A stretch of 64,000 nt of DNA from Siphonodentalium dalli (taxonomy: Eukaryota > Mollusca > Scaphopoda > Gadilida > Siphonodentaliidae). The notes below the pieces were generated by a model. That model saw nothing but the letters and a program-made list of their open reading frames with translations, was not told the DNA's origin and did no database searches. Below are positions 23,945 to 35,249 of this stretch, one piece after another. The translations under genes and the position numbers were made by a program. Location of the stretch: positions 110,569,319-110,633,318 of the forward strand of contig CP136066.1 in assembly GCA_032622095.1 (NCBI GenBank), in the 5' to 3' direction. Numbering within the stretch: the stretch's first letter is position 1; the number at the start of each line of letters is the position of its first letter.

Positions 23945-25433
23945 AGCGTCCATATACTCATTTGCACAACATATTCCAGTCTATATTCGTTAAAAATCGG
24001 TTGATCTGAGTTTTGGAAAAAATGCTCTTTATGATTTGAAATTGCAATCAAAGTGGATCACCCAGACGGGTCTGACCGCTATTGAACTGAGAAATGCAAA
24101 AACTGTTCTCAAACAGCGTCATTGGGACGCACTACTCGTTGACATAAACACATCTGCTTCATCGAGGGCCCAATTTTATAGTTTTATTAAAACTGACTAC
24201 GGTTACCCAAATTACTTGAAGATTTTGCCGTCAAATCTATCGATATACCTCCTGAAGCTCAGAACTGCAAATCATAAATTGCCTATAGAATGCGCAAGAT
24301 GGAAGAAATATCCAAATGATAATGACAATAGAATATGCACCATATGTGGAGAATATTTAGGAGACGAATACCATTTAGTTATTATATGCAGTCATTTGGA
24401 TGAAATCAGAAAACAATATATCCCTGAATACTTTTGGAAGAACCCTACGAGAGAAAATTCCATAGTCTCCTATCTCTTCAAAATATAAGCCTCATAAAAA
24501 GACTATGCATATTCCTAAGGTGTGCCATTAAGAAGGTGTCTTATTCTATAGCGAAATCATTTATTGTTAAGGGTGATCACATGTAATTATCATACTTGTT
24601 AAGTTTATTGCCTATTATTGTGTAATCTAATTTAATTACTGCTGTATATATAAACATGCATGTGTATATGAACAATGATGAATGTGATATCCGAATTTGT
24701 GTACATAGTGTATATACGTTTTGCTTGTTTCACTGTTATGTGACTTGTGCAATAAAATCAACAAATCAATCAAGCGACATTCTGCTGAACTGATCAAGTT
24801 AAAGTGCTGAACGCCGTGACGGGATTTAGAACTGCTGAACTGGGGTGTAGGTCGGTCAAATCGTGTGTTCTTCCTGTTTGGCCTTATGGACCATCGACAA
24901 ACAGTCACTTGCACAACATATTCCAGTCTATATTCGTTAAAAATCGGTTAAACTGCGTTCGGTGAATCTGCTGTTCACACTGCTCGATATGAACTACTGG
25001 ACGGAATTTTGAACTGCTGAACTTGGGTGGACGTCGGTCAAATGGTTTTCTCTCCATGTATCTGATTATGGCCCATCGATTACAAGTTATTTGCATCACA
25101 TACACCCGAATATCTTCGTTAAAATCGGTTTAACTGAGTTTTGGAGATTCTGCTGAACTGCTCTATGCAGCTAAAGTGCTGAACGAAATTTTGAACGGCT
25201 GAACTGGAGTGAAGGTCGGTAAAATCGTGTTTTCTTCCCGTATTTCCTTATGTTCCATCGATAAAAAAAAGTCATTTGCACAACGTATATCCGACTGTCC
25301 TCGTTAAAAATCGGTTAAACTGCGTTCGGGGAATCTGCTGATTAGTGCTGAACTGCTCGAAATGAACTGTTGAACGGGATTTTGAACTGCTGAACTGCGG
25401 TGGACGTCGGTCAAATGGTTTTCTCTCCCTGTA
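23945..25433. repeat. 184-bp satellite, left part
   Basis: Units start near TCTGCTGAACTG at 24781, 24967, 25149 and 25334 (spacing 186, 182, 185) and contain TTTTGAACTGCTGAACTG, GTCGGTCAAAT, GCCCATCGAT, TTGCACAACATA and TCGTTAAAAATCGGTTAAAC. A first partial unit (23945-24025) is separated by a LINE insertion, and the array resumes at 32662 after a 7.2-kb insertion. Confidence 0.8.
24026..24775 (+). pseudogene. LINE ORF2 C-terminal fragment with 3' UTR, inserted in satellite
   Basis: Plus strand, 24036-24488: LRTANHKLPIECARWKKY, NRICTICGEYLGDEYHLVI and CSHLDEIRKQYIPEYF, the typical LINE tail with a CxxC...H...C knuckle; stop at 24486. A 3' UTR of about 290 bases ends with AATAAAATCAACAAATCAAT repeats, a usual LINE tail. 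Severely 5'-truncated. The satellite unit is interrupted exactly at GTTTTGGAAAA / GCGACATTCTGC, showing the insertion site. Confidence 0.82.
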
Positions 25434-25439
25434 CACTCT

Positions 25440-26090
25440 AAGAACAGTCAAGAACCCTACGGTTCTTCACGCCTTCAAGAACCGATATTATGTGGATTTG
25501 GTTCTTCGCGCTCTCTAGAACCGAACATTGACTCGCGCGTTTTGAAGAACCAAATGAAGAACCAACTTTGTATAACATGAGTTGCGGTTCGTAATAAATG
25601 CGTGTCGCCCAAATGGAACAGAACCACGACCTCGTTTTGAGTTTTCAGAACCGCCATTTTCGATCGCAGATTTTTGTGAGAGGCGATGGAACAAAATCCG
25701 ACAGAATCGACAAATGAACCGGCCATGTGGAGTGCTGGCGATGTGGAGCAATGGTTGATCGAGTGTCAGACTGCCAGTTGACATCACGTGTTGCTACTTT
25801 TGAAGGTGATTATATTAGTTATCTTAATTTATATTTAGGATGTCGGATGTTTTGTAAAATAATCTCAGTTGAATTTAAATCAGACCTAATTAAAGTAAAC
25901 TTGAAAGCTTTCAGATTGTAGATCTATGTCACTTAATTTACGGTATTGACTATTATTACCACTTTAGAGGGCGTTCTCTACAGTTCTTCACGTCGCCAAG
26001 AACCGATATTATGGGGATTTGGTTCTTCGCGCTCTCTAGAACACTGACTCACGCGTTTTGAAGAACCAAATGAAGAACCAAATTTCTATG
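25440..26090. repeat. left GAAGAACC/GGTTCTT block, internal direct duplication
   Basis: AAGAACCGATATTATGTGGA, TTTGGTTCTTCGCGCTCTCT and GCGTTTTGAAGAACCAAATG occur at about 25475-25560 and again at about 25997-26080. Confidence 0.7.
25686..25800 (+). pseudogene. possible SAM-domain N-terminus, broken
   Basis: An ATG opens MEQNPTESTNEPA then MWSAGDVEQWLIECQ and a stop after 31 codons; another frame continues LTSRVATFEGDYI. W-S-x-x-D-V-x-x-W-L at the start and the F-E-x-D-x-I pattern fit the first helices of a SAM domain with a frameshift. Short, so only a suggestion. Confidence 0.3.
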
Positions 26091-26548
26091 CTAAACTGAA
26101 CTTAAGTGAAACCAAAAATCAAGGCATAAACTTATCACCAAGCACTCTGACTGGCCTCAGAGCAGTAATTCATCGACATATCAGCACCGATAGTATTATC
26201 AGTCTGCTTAGGCCTCATCTGGGAAATATCTGTAGTCTCAAATTAACATTGATTTTAGTTACTTTTTTCCTTCTTAGAAATTTCTATATCCCCTAATTTG
26301 CAGAAGATAAAATGCATAATCAAAGTAACTAATGGGTGAACATCACCAACTTCAACTGGGGAACGTCAATGGGATCCTAGGTCTCCCATAGCAGTTGAGG
26401 CTTAAGCTGGATGAAGTTCTCAGAGTGTGAATTTGGTGATGCTAGCCTGCTGGGCAGGATAGTGTCACTAAATTCATTATCTGGGGACCTCATTCTGCAA
26501 ATGACATACACAATATTGCAAGCTTGCTCGCCAGCGAATATAAAGTCA

Positions 26549-26630
26549 TTAACCCTTTCTGTACTAAATAATCATTGACGAGTACATGTAGTTCTCTCAG
26601 GAAATATTAAGATAATAAGTTCAACCGGAG
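26549..26630. repeat. TTAACCCTTTCTGTACTAAA element end
   Basis: TTAACCCTTTCTGTACTAAA, then TCATTGACGAGTA and TCTCAGGAAATATTAAGAT. The same arrangement is at 655-710 and 11640-11752 (both reversed). It is a third type of element starting TTAACCC. Confidence 0.5.
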
Positions 26631-27100
26631 AGGTCTTTTATTAGACTGATAGGAATGTTATCAGTAATCTAGAAGTAGCATATAGCAATAGTTTTTATAT
26701 GCAAAATCTGATTATTGGAGAATTATTTATAATAACAACAAAGTTTTACATGTAGGCCCTAATTGCTGATTGACATAGAATAATAATTATATAATATAGA
26801 AATGAGCGGTGCCCGTGTGTCTGCGTGGTATGCATCCATGTCTTGCCATCATCTGTTGTCCGCATGATAACTTTAACAGTAGTCAGTAACACAATTTGAT
26901 GAAACTTAGCACATGGAAGATTTGGATCCATTCAACCATTTCTGGTGGAGTTATGTCCCTTTTCGAATTAGAATTTGATGATTATTTTGTTGTCTGGATG
27001 TTAACTCAAATTATGCTTATCCGATACCTTTCAAATTTACTATGTGGATTAATCACACGAAAATACATTGTCAAACAAAGCCACCTTATGTGGCCTTTTA

Positions 27101-27361
27101 TTAACCCTTCCTTGGCTGGAGCTTCCTAAAATTTTGCGAAAAACATGTGTGCCAATGCATTCTCTTATATATGTGAGTCTCTCATATGAGATGCTTATTA
27201 AGAGAATGCATGATCCTAACAATATTTACCATGACTATAAGCCAGTGCATTCTCTGGTATATGCGAGGCTGCCTATGGGAGACTCGCATATATAAGAGAA
27301 TTCCTGTCACATGATCTTTAATTCTGCATCTGCTGTGCCGATCCCATCATGGAAGGGATAT
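27101..27361. mobile_element. degraded TTAA foldback MITE, copy B
   Basis: TTAACCCTTCCTTGGCTGGA at the left, then GTGCCAATGCATTCTCTTAT and two partial hairpins with CTCGCATATATAAGAGAAT; the right end (ATGGAAGGGATATT) is decayed. Shares its left flank wording with copy A (2990). Confidence 0.6.
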
Positions 27362-27619
27362 TGAAGCCACAGCCCGGTTTGTGCTCCATGATAGAAATAA
27401 TATTATTAGCTTCAGAATTTTTCCAAGTATCGAAATAGTTCGATAAATATCTTAACTACCTTTCTACGAACATTTTGTAACCCAAAAAGACGCATTGAAG
27501 TAATGAAAAATACAACTGTGAGTCTGTGAATACCGTGTTAGGGTCCCAAACACAAAACAGCCATTTACAAGAAATGGAACAAAAAAGAACGTTCCATGGT
27601 ACTCTACCCCTGAGGTGTC

Positions 27620-28730
27620 AGACCGGTTTTCCGAAGACCTATTACTACGAAGGCCCCCAACTCCGAAGACCCGATTCTCCGACGGCCCACAACTCCGAAG
27701 ACCCGATTCTCCGACGGCCCACAACTCCGAAGACCCGATTCTCCGACGGCCCATAACTCCGAAGATCCGATTCTCCGAAAGCCCATAACTCCGAAGGGCC
27801 GATTCTCCGAAGACCTATAACTCCGAAGACCTATAACTCCGAAGGGCCGATTCTCCGACGGCCCATAACTCCGAAGGTCCTATTCTCCGAAGGTCCGATT
27901 CTCCGAAGATTTTGTTTTATCGGGGTATTATCGTTTACTAAATAGTGTACAGTCCAGTGGCGAAGCCAAGGGGTCCCAAAATTCCCACTGCCCCCATTAA
28001 ACCTCTACTTGCTATTTCAGACAATATGGGCCCCTACCAAAACATGTCCAATGTCATGTAAACGCCCGGAAATCGTTCATGGGGCATCAAAATATTCAAA
28101 CTTTTCCTACTGCCCCCACCTAAATGGGAATCCTGGCCCGCCACTGACTATACACCAGATACTATAACGTTACGTTGGCCCATGAGATGCCAGAGTAAAA
28201 TGTACAGGGGTGAACGGGGAAGAACTTGTCGCCCCTGTGCATGTTAGGCTACTCTGACATTCTTGCAGCGTTTCGTTATAATATACCCGGTGCACACCAG
28301 TTGCGGAGCCAGGGTTCCCATTTAGGGGTGCACATTAATTAGCATATGTGGGGGATATGTGGGGGATATATCATGCATATGATATGCCGAAAGCATATCA
28401 CGAAGGCCTGATTTGGGGAGCGCATACATGGGAGGGGTCGCCCCCAATCGTTGGTCCGGGGGCTCCCCTGGGCAGGAACACTGAATATTTGAATGCCTAG
28501 GAGGGATTTCCTGACGTTTACATGACATTTGACATGTTTTTTGGGGGCGGTCTTCCCTAGGGCCCCATTGACCCCGCCACTGGACTGTACACTATTTAAT
28601 AAGCGATAAAACATGATCTTCGGAGAATCGGGACTTCGGAGTTATGGGCTTTCGGAGAATCGGGGCGTCGGAGAATCTGACCTTCGGAGAATCGGACCTT
28701 CGGAGTTATGGGTCTTCGGAAAAACGCTAC
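27620..28730. mobile_element. foldback element whose arms are TCCGAAG minisatellites
   Basis: Left arm (27620-27915) is a 32-bp tandem array of CTCCGAAGACCCGATTCTCC units; the right arm (28617-28725) is the inverted counterpart (TTCGGAGAATCGG units). Next inward, TATCGTTTACTAAATAGTGT and ACAGTCCAGTGGCGAAGCC (27929-27970) match CGCCACTGGACTGTACACTA and AAGCGATAAAA (28575-28612) as inverted repeats, and the central parts are also diverged inverted copies (GTCATGTAAACG against CGTTTACATGAC). No gene inside. Confidence 0.7.
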
Positions 28731-28936
28731 GTAACCACTCCTGATATGGTAGCAATAAAGAGCGTTTATCTTACTTCTGGCGAAAGTTGAAAATGGCTGA
28801 GAAATGGCTGTGACTTTGGCAAAGTGTTTTTCAGAGCATATGAAGCCGGTGCATCAATAGTTTTGGCAGTTCGAATGAGCCATTTACGTTTAAGGCCCTG
28901 AGTCCTTTAATGAGATATTATTTTTTATTTGTAGAT

Positions 28937-29200
28937 GTCCAACGTGTCAGGTCAGTTTCAAAGACCGGTTATCCCTGAAACGTGATCAGTTGCTGCATAT
29001 AGACAAGAACCGTGTCAAATTACGTAACTTTTGTGACTATGTGTGCCGGCGATCTGTTTCATTGAGAAAAGATATCGCCCATTTAGCGGAGCTGTCTTCA
29101 AATGTGATGTGTGTCCATTCGAGATGATTGACGAAAATATATTTAGTAGACAATTTCATTCTGAAGATTCACATAATAGGAATGTAGTTGGAATCTAAAT
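28937..29200 (+). pseudogene. degenerate C2H2 zinc-finger stretch
   Basis: After a possible acceptor (TTTATTTGTAG) the plus strand reads RCPTCQVSFKDRLSLKRDQ, LLHIDKNRVKLRNFCDYVC, SLRKDIAHLAE. In another frame FKCDVCPFEMID and FSRQFHSEDSHNRN follow. C..C...F.....L......H spacing is clear, but a finger His is Asp, one Cys pair has wrong spacing, and a frameshift and stops follow. Probably a decayed fragment of a zinc-finger gene carried inside the insertion. Confidence 0.45.
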
Positions 29201-30512
29201 GCAGAGAGGTCAGATGAAACCGTGTTAACAGAGAACTCTGATATTCAAAATAAGAATGAACGGCAATGTGACCTTCAAAATAAGGATGAGAAACACTTTT
29301 ACGTTCCCCGCTCTAAGCATGTCAGCTATGAAACTGTGGACCAGCATTGTTACCAGAGTAGTCAGATAAAGTCCCATTCTTTCTATTAAAACGTCAAGGA
29401 ATATGGATGCTGATGGCGTCGGATCGGAGCGACTTCAGAATATCTTACCAGTTGTCATACAAATACAAAAGTTTAATGTTTTCTCAAATCTCACTATTTG
29501 GTGCAACTGTGTGACTCAATAAGCTAATTCGCACTATTGACATATTCGTGATTTGTATATATGGTCTTTGTGATATATGACACGACTACTATGTTGCAAA
29601 GTGAAATATCAAGATTCAATTGAGCTATTGATATATTCCACCTTATTTTTTTTCTGGGACTAATCAGAACAAGCTATGTGTATGTTCTGGTTTTCGCGCA
29701 CATGAGGCATGCGTTTGTTTATTAGTCTCTTGCGAGAAGTCTGAACTATCGAGGAAAATAACAAATGGATTCATTTGGAGTGGTATCTTCCGGAACCATA
29801 TACACTCAAATCTGTGTACACGAATGTAAAGTTCCCAAATAATTAGATCTAGTTTAATTTGTGCATATCATTTGTTAACTTTCTGAATGGACATTTTGCA
29901 TCAATAGTTGCACTTCTATTGTGGTTTGACATTGGTTGTTAATGTATACACATCGCAGCGTCGCTATTTGATACTATTCTAGCTGCTGTGTTCATTTTCT
30001 AACAACTGTTTGGCGTTGTTGAAACGGGTATGATGAAGTCAACACGTGTCGCATATCTCTAAAACGTCCAGAAAATATGCATCAAGATGATTCTGACTAC
30101 TCCCAGAGAAAATTTAAATGGTACTAGTCTGAAGTATTTCCAGGCAGCTAAATAAGGTGCCGGTCATTTGCAGAATGAAGTCCCTAAAGGGTGCATTTAG
30201 TGATGGAACCCAGATAGCAGGCTAGCATCACCAAATTTACCCTCTGAGGACCTCATAGCTGATCAATTCATAAACAGAATGAGTCCCATTGGATGAATTT
30301 GGTGATGCTAGCCCACTATGAGGGGTAGCATCACTAAACTCACCATCTGGTGACCTCATTCTTCAAAATGTCCAGCACATTATTTTGAGGCCTGATAAAT
30401 TCTCATTAATATCCCATTTAACATCAAATGGTAATTCAGTTGGTCACTAAACTCATGATTTATCGCAAATAGATAAATAAACAAATTTTCAACATGACAT
30501 TTGGGGTTCTAA

Positions 30513-31280
30513 ACACCTCAAAAAAAGTAAGTCCCCCCTAATATAAATATGTTAATATGTTATGAAATATGAGATGGATTTTAACGAAACATCATTCAAT
30601 TGTTTTGTGGTATCTGGTTCAGAGCATGCACAGTGTACGAGACAAGGTCTTGTGGGTTATGTTATGGCCGACTGAGCACAAATTGATTGGAAGAGTGGTG
30701 CTTTTCAAAAGCTGCAAAACACTTGACTTAGAGTGAACAATCACTCCAGTGTTCCATTGTTCACTAAATTTGCTACTGGCTGTAAATGTGGCCCAAAAGT
30801 GACACTTATCCACGATAACATGCGTGTTATCTTCGGGGCCCAATGTGCCCACTGCATACCCAGGCCATTCCGGCTAACCACATTAATTTGGAAAGACGCC
30901 TTGCAGTAATGCAGTTACATTCTGTGGACGACACAGAGTTATTGGAATCAGTCTATTTGAAGCCCTTTTTCAGTAAACCATATAGGCATTGAGGTACCAA
31001 CAGATAAGGGTGTTTCAAGCCCGTGCGAGAAATGGGGGGACAACAGCACAGCCGAATGACTGATCACTCTATCTGTGTTTTTGCAACTTTTTAAAAGTGG
31101 CCCTTTTCCATTCAATGCATGCTCACTCAGCCACATGTCACCTCACAGCACAGTGCTTATATCACACTTGATGTCTCTGGTACCTCAAGTCATTCAGAGA
31201 TTTTCATCAAAATCCATCCAATATCTCATAAAATATTACCGAATATATTAGGGGGGGACTTTCTTTTTTTGAGGCGTTTA
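30513..31280. mobile_element. terminal-inverted-repeat element, CCTCAAAAAAAGTAAGTCCC ends
   Basis: Left CCTCAAAAAAAGTAAGTCCC, CCCTAATATAAAT; right ATATTAGGGGGGGACTTTCT, TTTTTTGAGG. Inner sequence also has inverted similarity (ATGAGATGGATTTTAACGAA against TCATCAAAATCCATCCAATA). About 770 bases; no transposase recognised in either strand. Confidence 0.65.
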
Positions 31281-31451
31281 CAACAAAATTGGCAAGGGAA
31301 TGATGGTGAATTTATAAATATCTTTCAAAATTTCATGTTTAAAACAAAACCATAAATGAGATTATTGATCCACTGAAAAAATTGTTTGTCCAAAAATATT
31401 TATTTTAATGTGACAAATAAATCGACAAGCTACAAGTATGGTCTGCTATCC

Positions 31452-31868
31452 TTAAAGGTACTCAATCCGATCCGATGCTCCTAAATTACTATTTCTTTGG
31501 CTTCGGGGGTAAAAAAAAATATTCAATTCTAGTCGAGGAAGCCATCCATCAAACCTCAGATTGATTAGATATCGATGTTTGAAATGTGCTGTTTCTATGT
31601 GTTTGTGGTCCAATCTTTTCTTGTTAATAGTTACAACTTGATTTTAGATTTATCCATCTTACAACTGCAATTTGTCCGTTTTTAGCGCATCGTCGTCGAA
31701 AAGATTGGACCACAAACAATAGAAACAGCACATTTGAAACATCGATATCTAATCAATCTGAGCTTTGAGATGGGTGGGTTCCTCGACTCGAATCAAATAT
31801 TTTTTACACCCAAAGCCAAAGAAATAATAACTTAGAAGCATCTGATCGGATTGGGTTTCTTTAAAATA
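31452..31868. repeat. palindromic repeat of AATTACTATTTCTTTGGC family
   Basis: Left arm AATCCGATCCGATGCTCCTA, TTCTTTGGCTTCGGG, GATATCGATGTTTGAAATGT, TTTGTGGTCCAATCTTTTC; right arm GAAAAGATTGGACCACAAAC, ACATCGATATCTAATCAATC and GAAGCATCTGATCGGATTGG. Arms of about 170 bases around a 60-base centre. A single-arm relative is at 18313-18505. Confidence 0.7.
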
Positions 31869-32019
31869 CTGAATTCTTAAACATATTGTGCCAAAATTCC
31901 ACCTGACTATATGTAGAATATTTTTCAAGTTTAATGAATAAATGATTATCTTTATGCAACATTTTTCTTCTGATTCACCTGTACACAGAATGAAATGCAT
32001 TTTCAGTGCTGATAATGCA

Positions 32020-32650
32020 ATCTCTGTTACTAGAACCAACTGGTTCTTGGGCATGTATCCAACGAGGAACCAAATTTATTCTAAATGAAGAACCAATGGT
32101 TCTTCGGGGAAGGGAGGAGGGGAAATTGTTTCTTGGGGAAGAACCAAACTGGAACCAATGAAGAACCAGGGATTGGTTCTTGAGGGAGAACCAATGAAGA
32201 ACCATTTGGTTCATGGGATGAAGAACCAAATTTTAATCATGAAGAACCTATTGGTTCCGCCTGGAGGACAAACTTGAAGAACCAAATTTGGTTCTTCAAT
32301 TTTCTCTGTGAGGAACCATTATTACTCTTGAAGAACCAAATTATTATTCCCGAAGAACCAAATGGTTCCACATGAAGAACCAATTATATCAACGAAGAAC
32401 CAAATATTCAGTCGTGGAGAACCAACTGGTTCTGCGGTGTATAAATAATGAAGAACCAAATGGTTCTAGATTTGGTTCTTAATAGTCACAATAATGAGGA
32501 ACCAAATGGTTCTTGGTTTGGTTCCCGATAAACCCAAATCTGAAGAACCAAATGGTTCTAGATCCCCTGAAGAACCAGTTGGTTCTTCATTTGGTTCCGC
32601 CTGGAGGACAAGTGGGGAACCAATGAAGAACCATTGGGTTCCAATTTTTT
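32020..32650. repeat. dense GAAGAACCAAATGGTTCTTC array
   Basis: More than twenty AAGAACC or GGTTCTT words in about 630 bases, many forming the palindrome GAAGAACCAAATGGTTCTTC or halves of it. Spacing is irregular, so this is not a simple tandem array. The open frames through it have no domain. Confidence 0.75.
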
Positions 32651-32661
32651 CTAAGAGTGTA

Positions 32662-32860
32662 TATGGTTCTGGCCCATCGATTTTAAGTATGTCATTTACA
32701 CAACCTATAAACTATACTGTGACTATCTTCGTTATAATTGAGTTAACCTGCGTTCGCGATAATCTGCTGAACTGCAGCCACCGTACCGCTGAACGGGATT
32801 TTGAACTGCTGAACGGGCGTGGCGGGCGGTCGAAATGTATCCCCTTCCTGTATTGGCATA
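32662..32860. repeat. 184-bp satellite, right part
   Basis: GGCCCATCGATTTTAAGTAT, then TCTTCGTTATAATTGAGTTA, AATCTGCTGAACTGCAG, GGGATTTTGAACTGCTGAAC and GGCGGTCGAAATG continue the array interrupted at 25433. Confidence 0.7.
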
Positions 32861-33151
32861 CAACACTTATTGTACGTGTCATTTACTCAACCTTCAGTTT
32901 AAAGGCACGTGAGGCCTTAGTTGTCGAAAATATTCATATTTGTTCCAATCACCGTAAACAGAAAAAACATTAAAACGCATACAGTTTCGTTCATATATAC
33001 CATGACCATCGCATAAACAGCATGTTATCATAAAGACATACTATATAGTTTACCTAAGCTAGAGCCTGATTGTGTTACGGAAGACAGCACAATGCGACTG
33101 GCTAATCACACACAAATGGCATAAACGCTCTTTATTAGTTCCATATCAGGA

Positions 33152-34313
33152 ATTCACCAACAAAGAACGCTCTTTATGTTTACCATCATAATATAACAAA
33201 CACCAGAAAAGTAACTTTTTGTGCTTTTGTTTACATAACAATGGTTAAACATATGACCATTATGTCACCATAACATACTGTTTATGCGATATTTCTTATT
33301 TCTATACGGACAAAGTCTGTCTACATATTGATGTTCTTTCTGTTTGTGGCGGTTTTTGACGGGTGGAAGTATTTTCACAGGATACCCACCACCAAGGCCA
33401 ACCGTATCTTTAACTCAAATATAACGACAATATATTTGAGTTAAACTGAAATCGGGCAATCTGCTGATTAGCATTTTAGGTACACCCCTTGTATCCTGGA
33501 TCGAGTTGTTGTCCTGCCTCCCCCTGTATAGGGTAGCTAATTTCATCTATTGAAGCTGTATTTTCACATTTGCCAGACCTAATCGAACTTTTGTCATGTA
33601 TTAGTATTTAAATTTGTATATCTCACATACCACATTGGTTTATTAAGGTTAAATAATTGAAATTGAACCTGACATATTACTGAGCTTCGGTGTTATACGG
33701 TTGCGTCCACCAATTATACCCGTACATTCTTACTAACAGCAAGAGTGCATTCCATTATCCGAGTTTAACCGCGGTTCATTTGATACGACGACCTATTAAA
33801 AATATATACTCTATTGTGTTGAAAATGATTGCATCCTGTTTGGTGGTTATTATAGCGTGACTTAGTGGGGTTGATAAAAGCATTTCCAAGAAAAAGTGAA
33901 GCCAGCCGAGTGTTGAACCGCGAATCACCTTCGTATGGCGATGTCAATGTCGTCTGCTTGTTTTTGTGTTTGCTTTTCTCGTGTTTATGTGGTCATTCCC
34001 AAATAATACTGAGCCAATGTTTAGCACGATTTGTGTACTGGTTATTCACAGCCGTTAATTTTATCCGAAGCACGGATGGACGTGAGGATCATATTGTCTT
34101 GGATCCATAAAGGAACCAAATTGTTTATATAAGACTCTTATCGAAATAGTATCATATTAATAGGGACCTTTCGCATTTTGAACCATAGGTAATTATTACG
34201 AATAGCTATTTGTTGTTGTAATTTTTTCTGACGGTCGAAAAAACTGTTCGTAAAATTGACGACAACGAGTCAGTTTGTGAGACAATCGTGTTTGCTACAG
34301 TAATAAGGTGCCA
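33152..34313. other. no gene recognised
   Basis: AT-rich spacer. A further satellite-like scrap (AAACTGAAATCGGGCAATCT, GCTGATTAGC) lies at 33443-33475. Open frames at 33765-34110 overlap on both strands and have no domain. Confidence 0.4.
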
Positions 34314-34536
34314 TTACACGATTAAGCTTGCTTAATTCAGCTTCAAATGGTAACCACAGGGGGTTATGCTGAATGTTCACATTACACCATCCAGCAAGCT
34401 TTTAACAGCACTGTTTTATCAGGATTTTTTTTACAACTGTCCATCATTACCGCCACGAAGTGGGTGTACACTGATGTACAGATCTGTATAGACTCATGGT
34501 CGAATGTAGAAATATATTCTTGGATATTTTTGTTTG

Positions 34537-34991
34537 TACCTTACTCAATCGTACCAATAGAATCGCGTATATGCTGAAATTGTAAAGTTAACGGCACCGG
34601 TGTATAATACGTTTTTGAAAATATGATAAATCGTATCCATAGGGTCAGGACAGGCTGAAATTGTAAACTTAAAGTCACCGGTGTAATAATATGTTGTTGA
34701 AAATATAAATACTCTGATAGCCTGAAAATAATATATATATCACCTATTGGGAGCCTCTGGTGTATTTTTTTATATTTTTATTTGTACCTTACTCAATCGT
34801 ACCGATATAATCACGTAGATGCTTAAATTGTAAAGTTAACGCCACCGGTGTACAATATGTTTTTGAAAATGTGATAAATCGTATCGATAGAGTCAGGACA
34901 GGCTGAAATTGTAAACTTAAAGTCACTTGTTGTTGAAAATATAAATAATCTGATAGACTGAAAATAATGAGTAACCCATTGGGAACCCCTA
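34537..34991. repeat. tandem duplication of about 246 bases
   Basis: TACCTTACTCAATCGTACC, TTGTAAAGTTAACG, CACCGGTGTA, GATAAATCGTATC and GTCAGGACAGGCTGAAATTG, GAAAATATAAATA occur in this order at 34537-34750 and 34783-34991. Confidence 0.75.
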
Positions 34992-35249
34992 GTTTAGTGA
35001 AGTGCATTGTGGTAGTTTAATTGTGTTTCTCCTCCATTTTTATTTTCTGGAATCAAGTTATCACCAATATTTCTCCACTCGATTCTCTTAAAATCTACCC
35101 TGATCGGTCAAATTCTTTTGATAATTCTATCTAAATACATCTTAGCTACTATTCGGATCTGCTGTCCCGGTCTAAAAATGGATAGTTTGACCAAAACGAC
35201 TATTGACAAAACTTTGTTTACAAATTGAGCGCACTCGATGACCCGTCCA

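Larger units (their letters stand above)
25434..32659. mobile_element. 7.2-kb insertion with CACTCTAAGAA ends and TA flanks
   Basis: The satellite stops at CTCTCCCTGTA and resumes as TATGG..GGCCCATCGAT at 32660. The inserted block starts CACTCTAAGAA and ends TTCTAAGAGTG, an 11-bp imperfect terminal inverted repeat, with TA on both sides. Both ends are rich in GAAGAACC/GGTTCTTC words (25440-26090 and 32020-32650). The interior holds a SAM-like start, zinc-finger remnants and several other elements. No transposase was recognised. It may be a large non-autonomous or gene-capturing Tc1/mariner-type element, or one element grown by later insertions. Confidence 0.55.

Noticed and set aside
25475-25787. 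Two overlapping minus-strand frames
   Set aside because: They run through GAAGAACC repeats and opposite to the SAM-like start, with no domain.
32494-32973. 159-codon open frame
   Set aside because: First half is translated GGTTCTT repeats, second half satellite; no protein signature.
28739-33151. Single element bounded by TCCTGATATGG and AATAAAGAGCG inverted ends
   Set aside because: Its right end would lie outside the 7.2-kb insertion and its left end inside it. As the motif recurs at 14.96, 15.1 and 15.27 kb, these are more likely separate family members.
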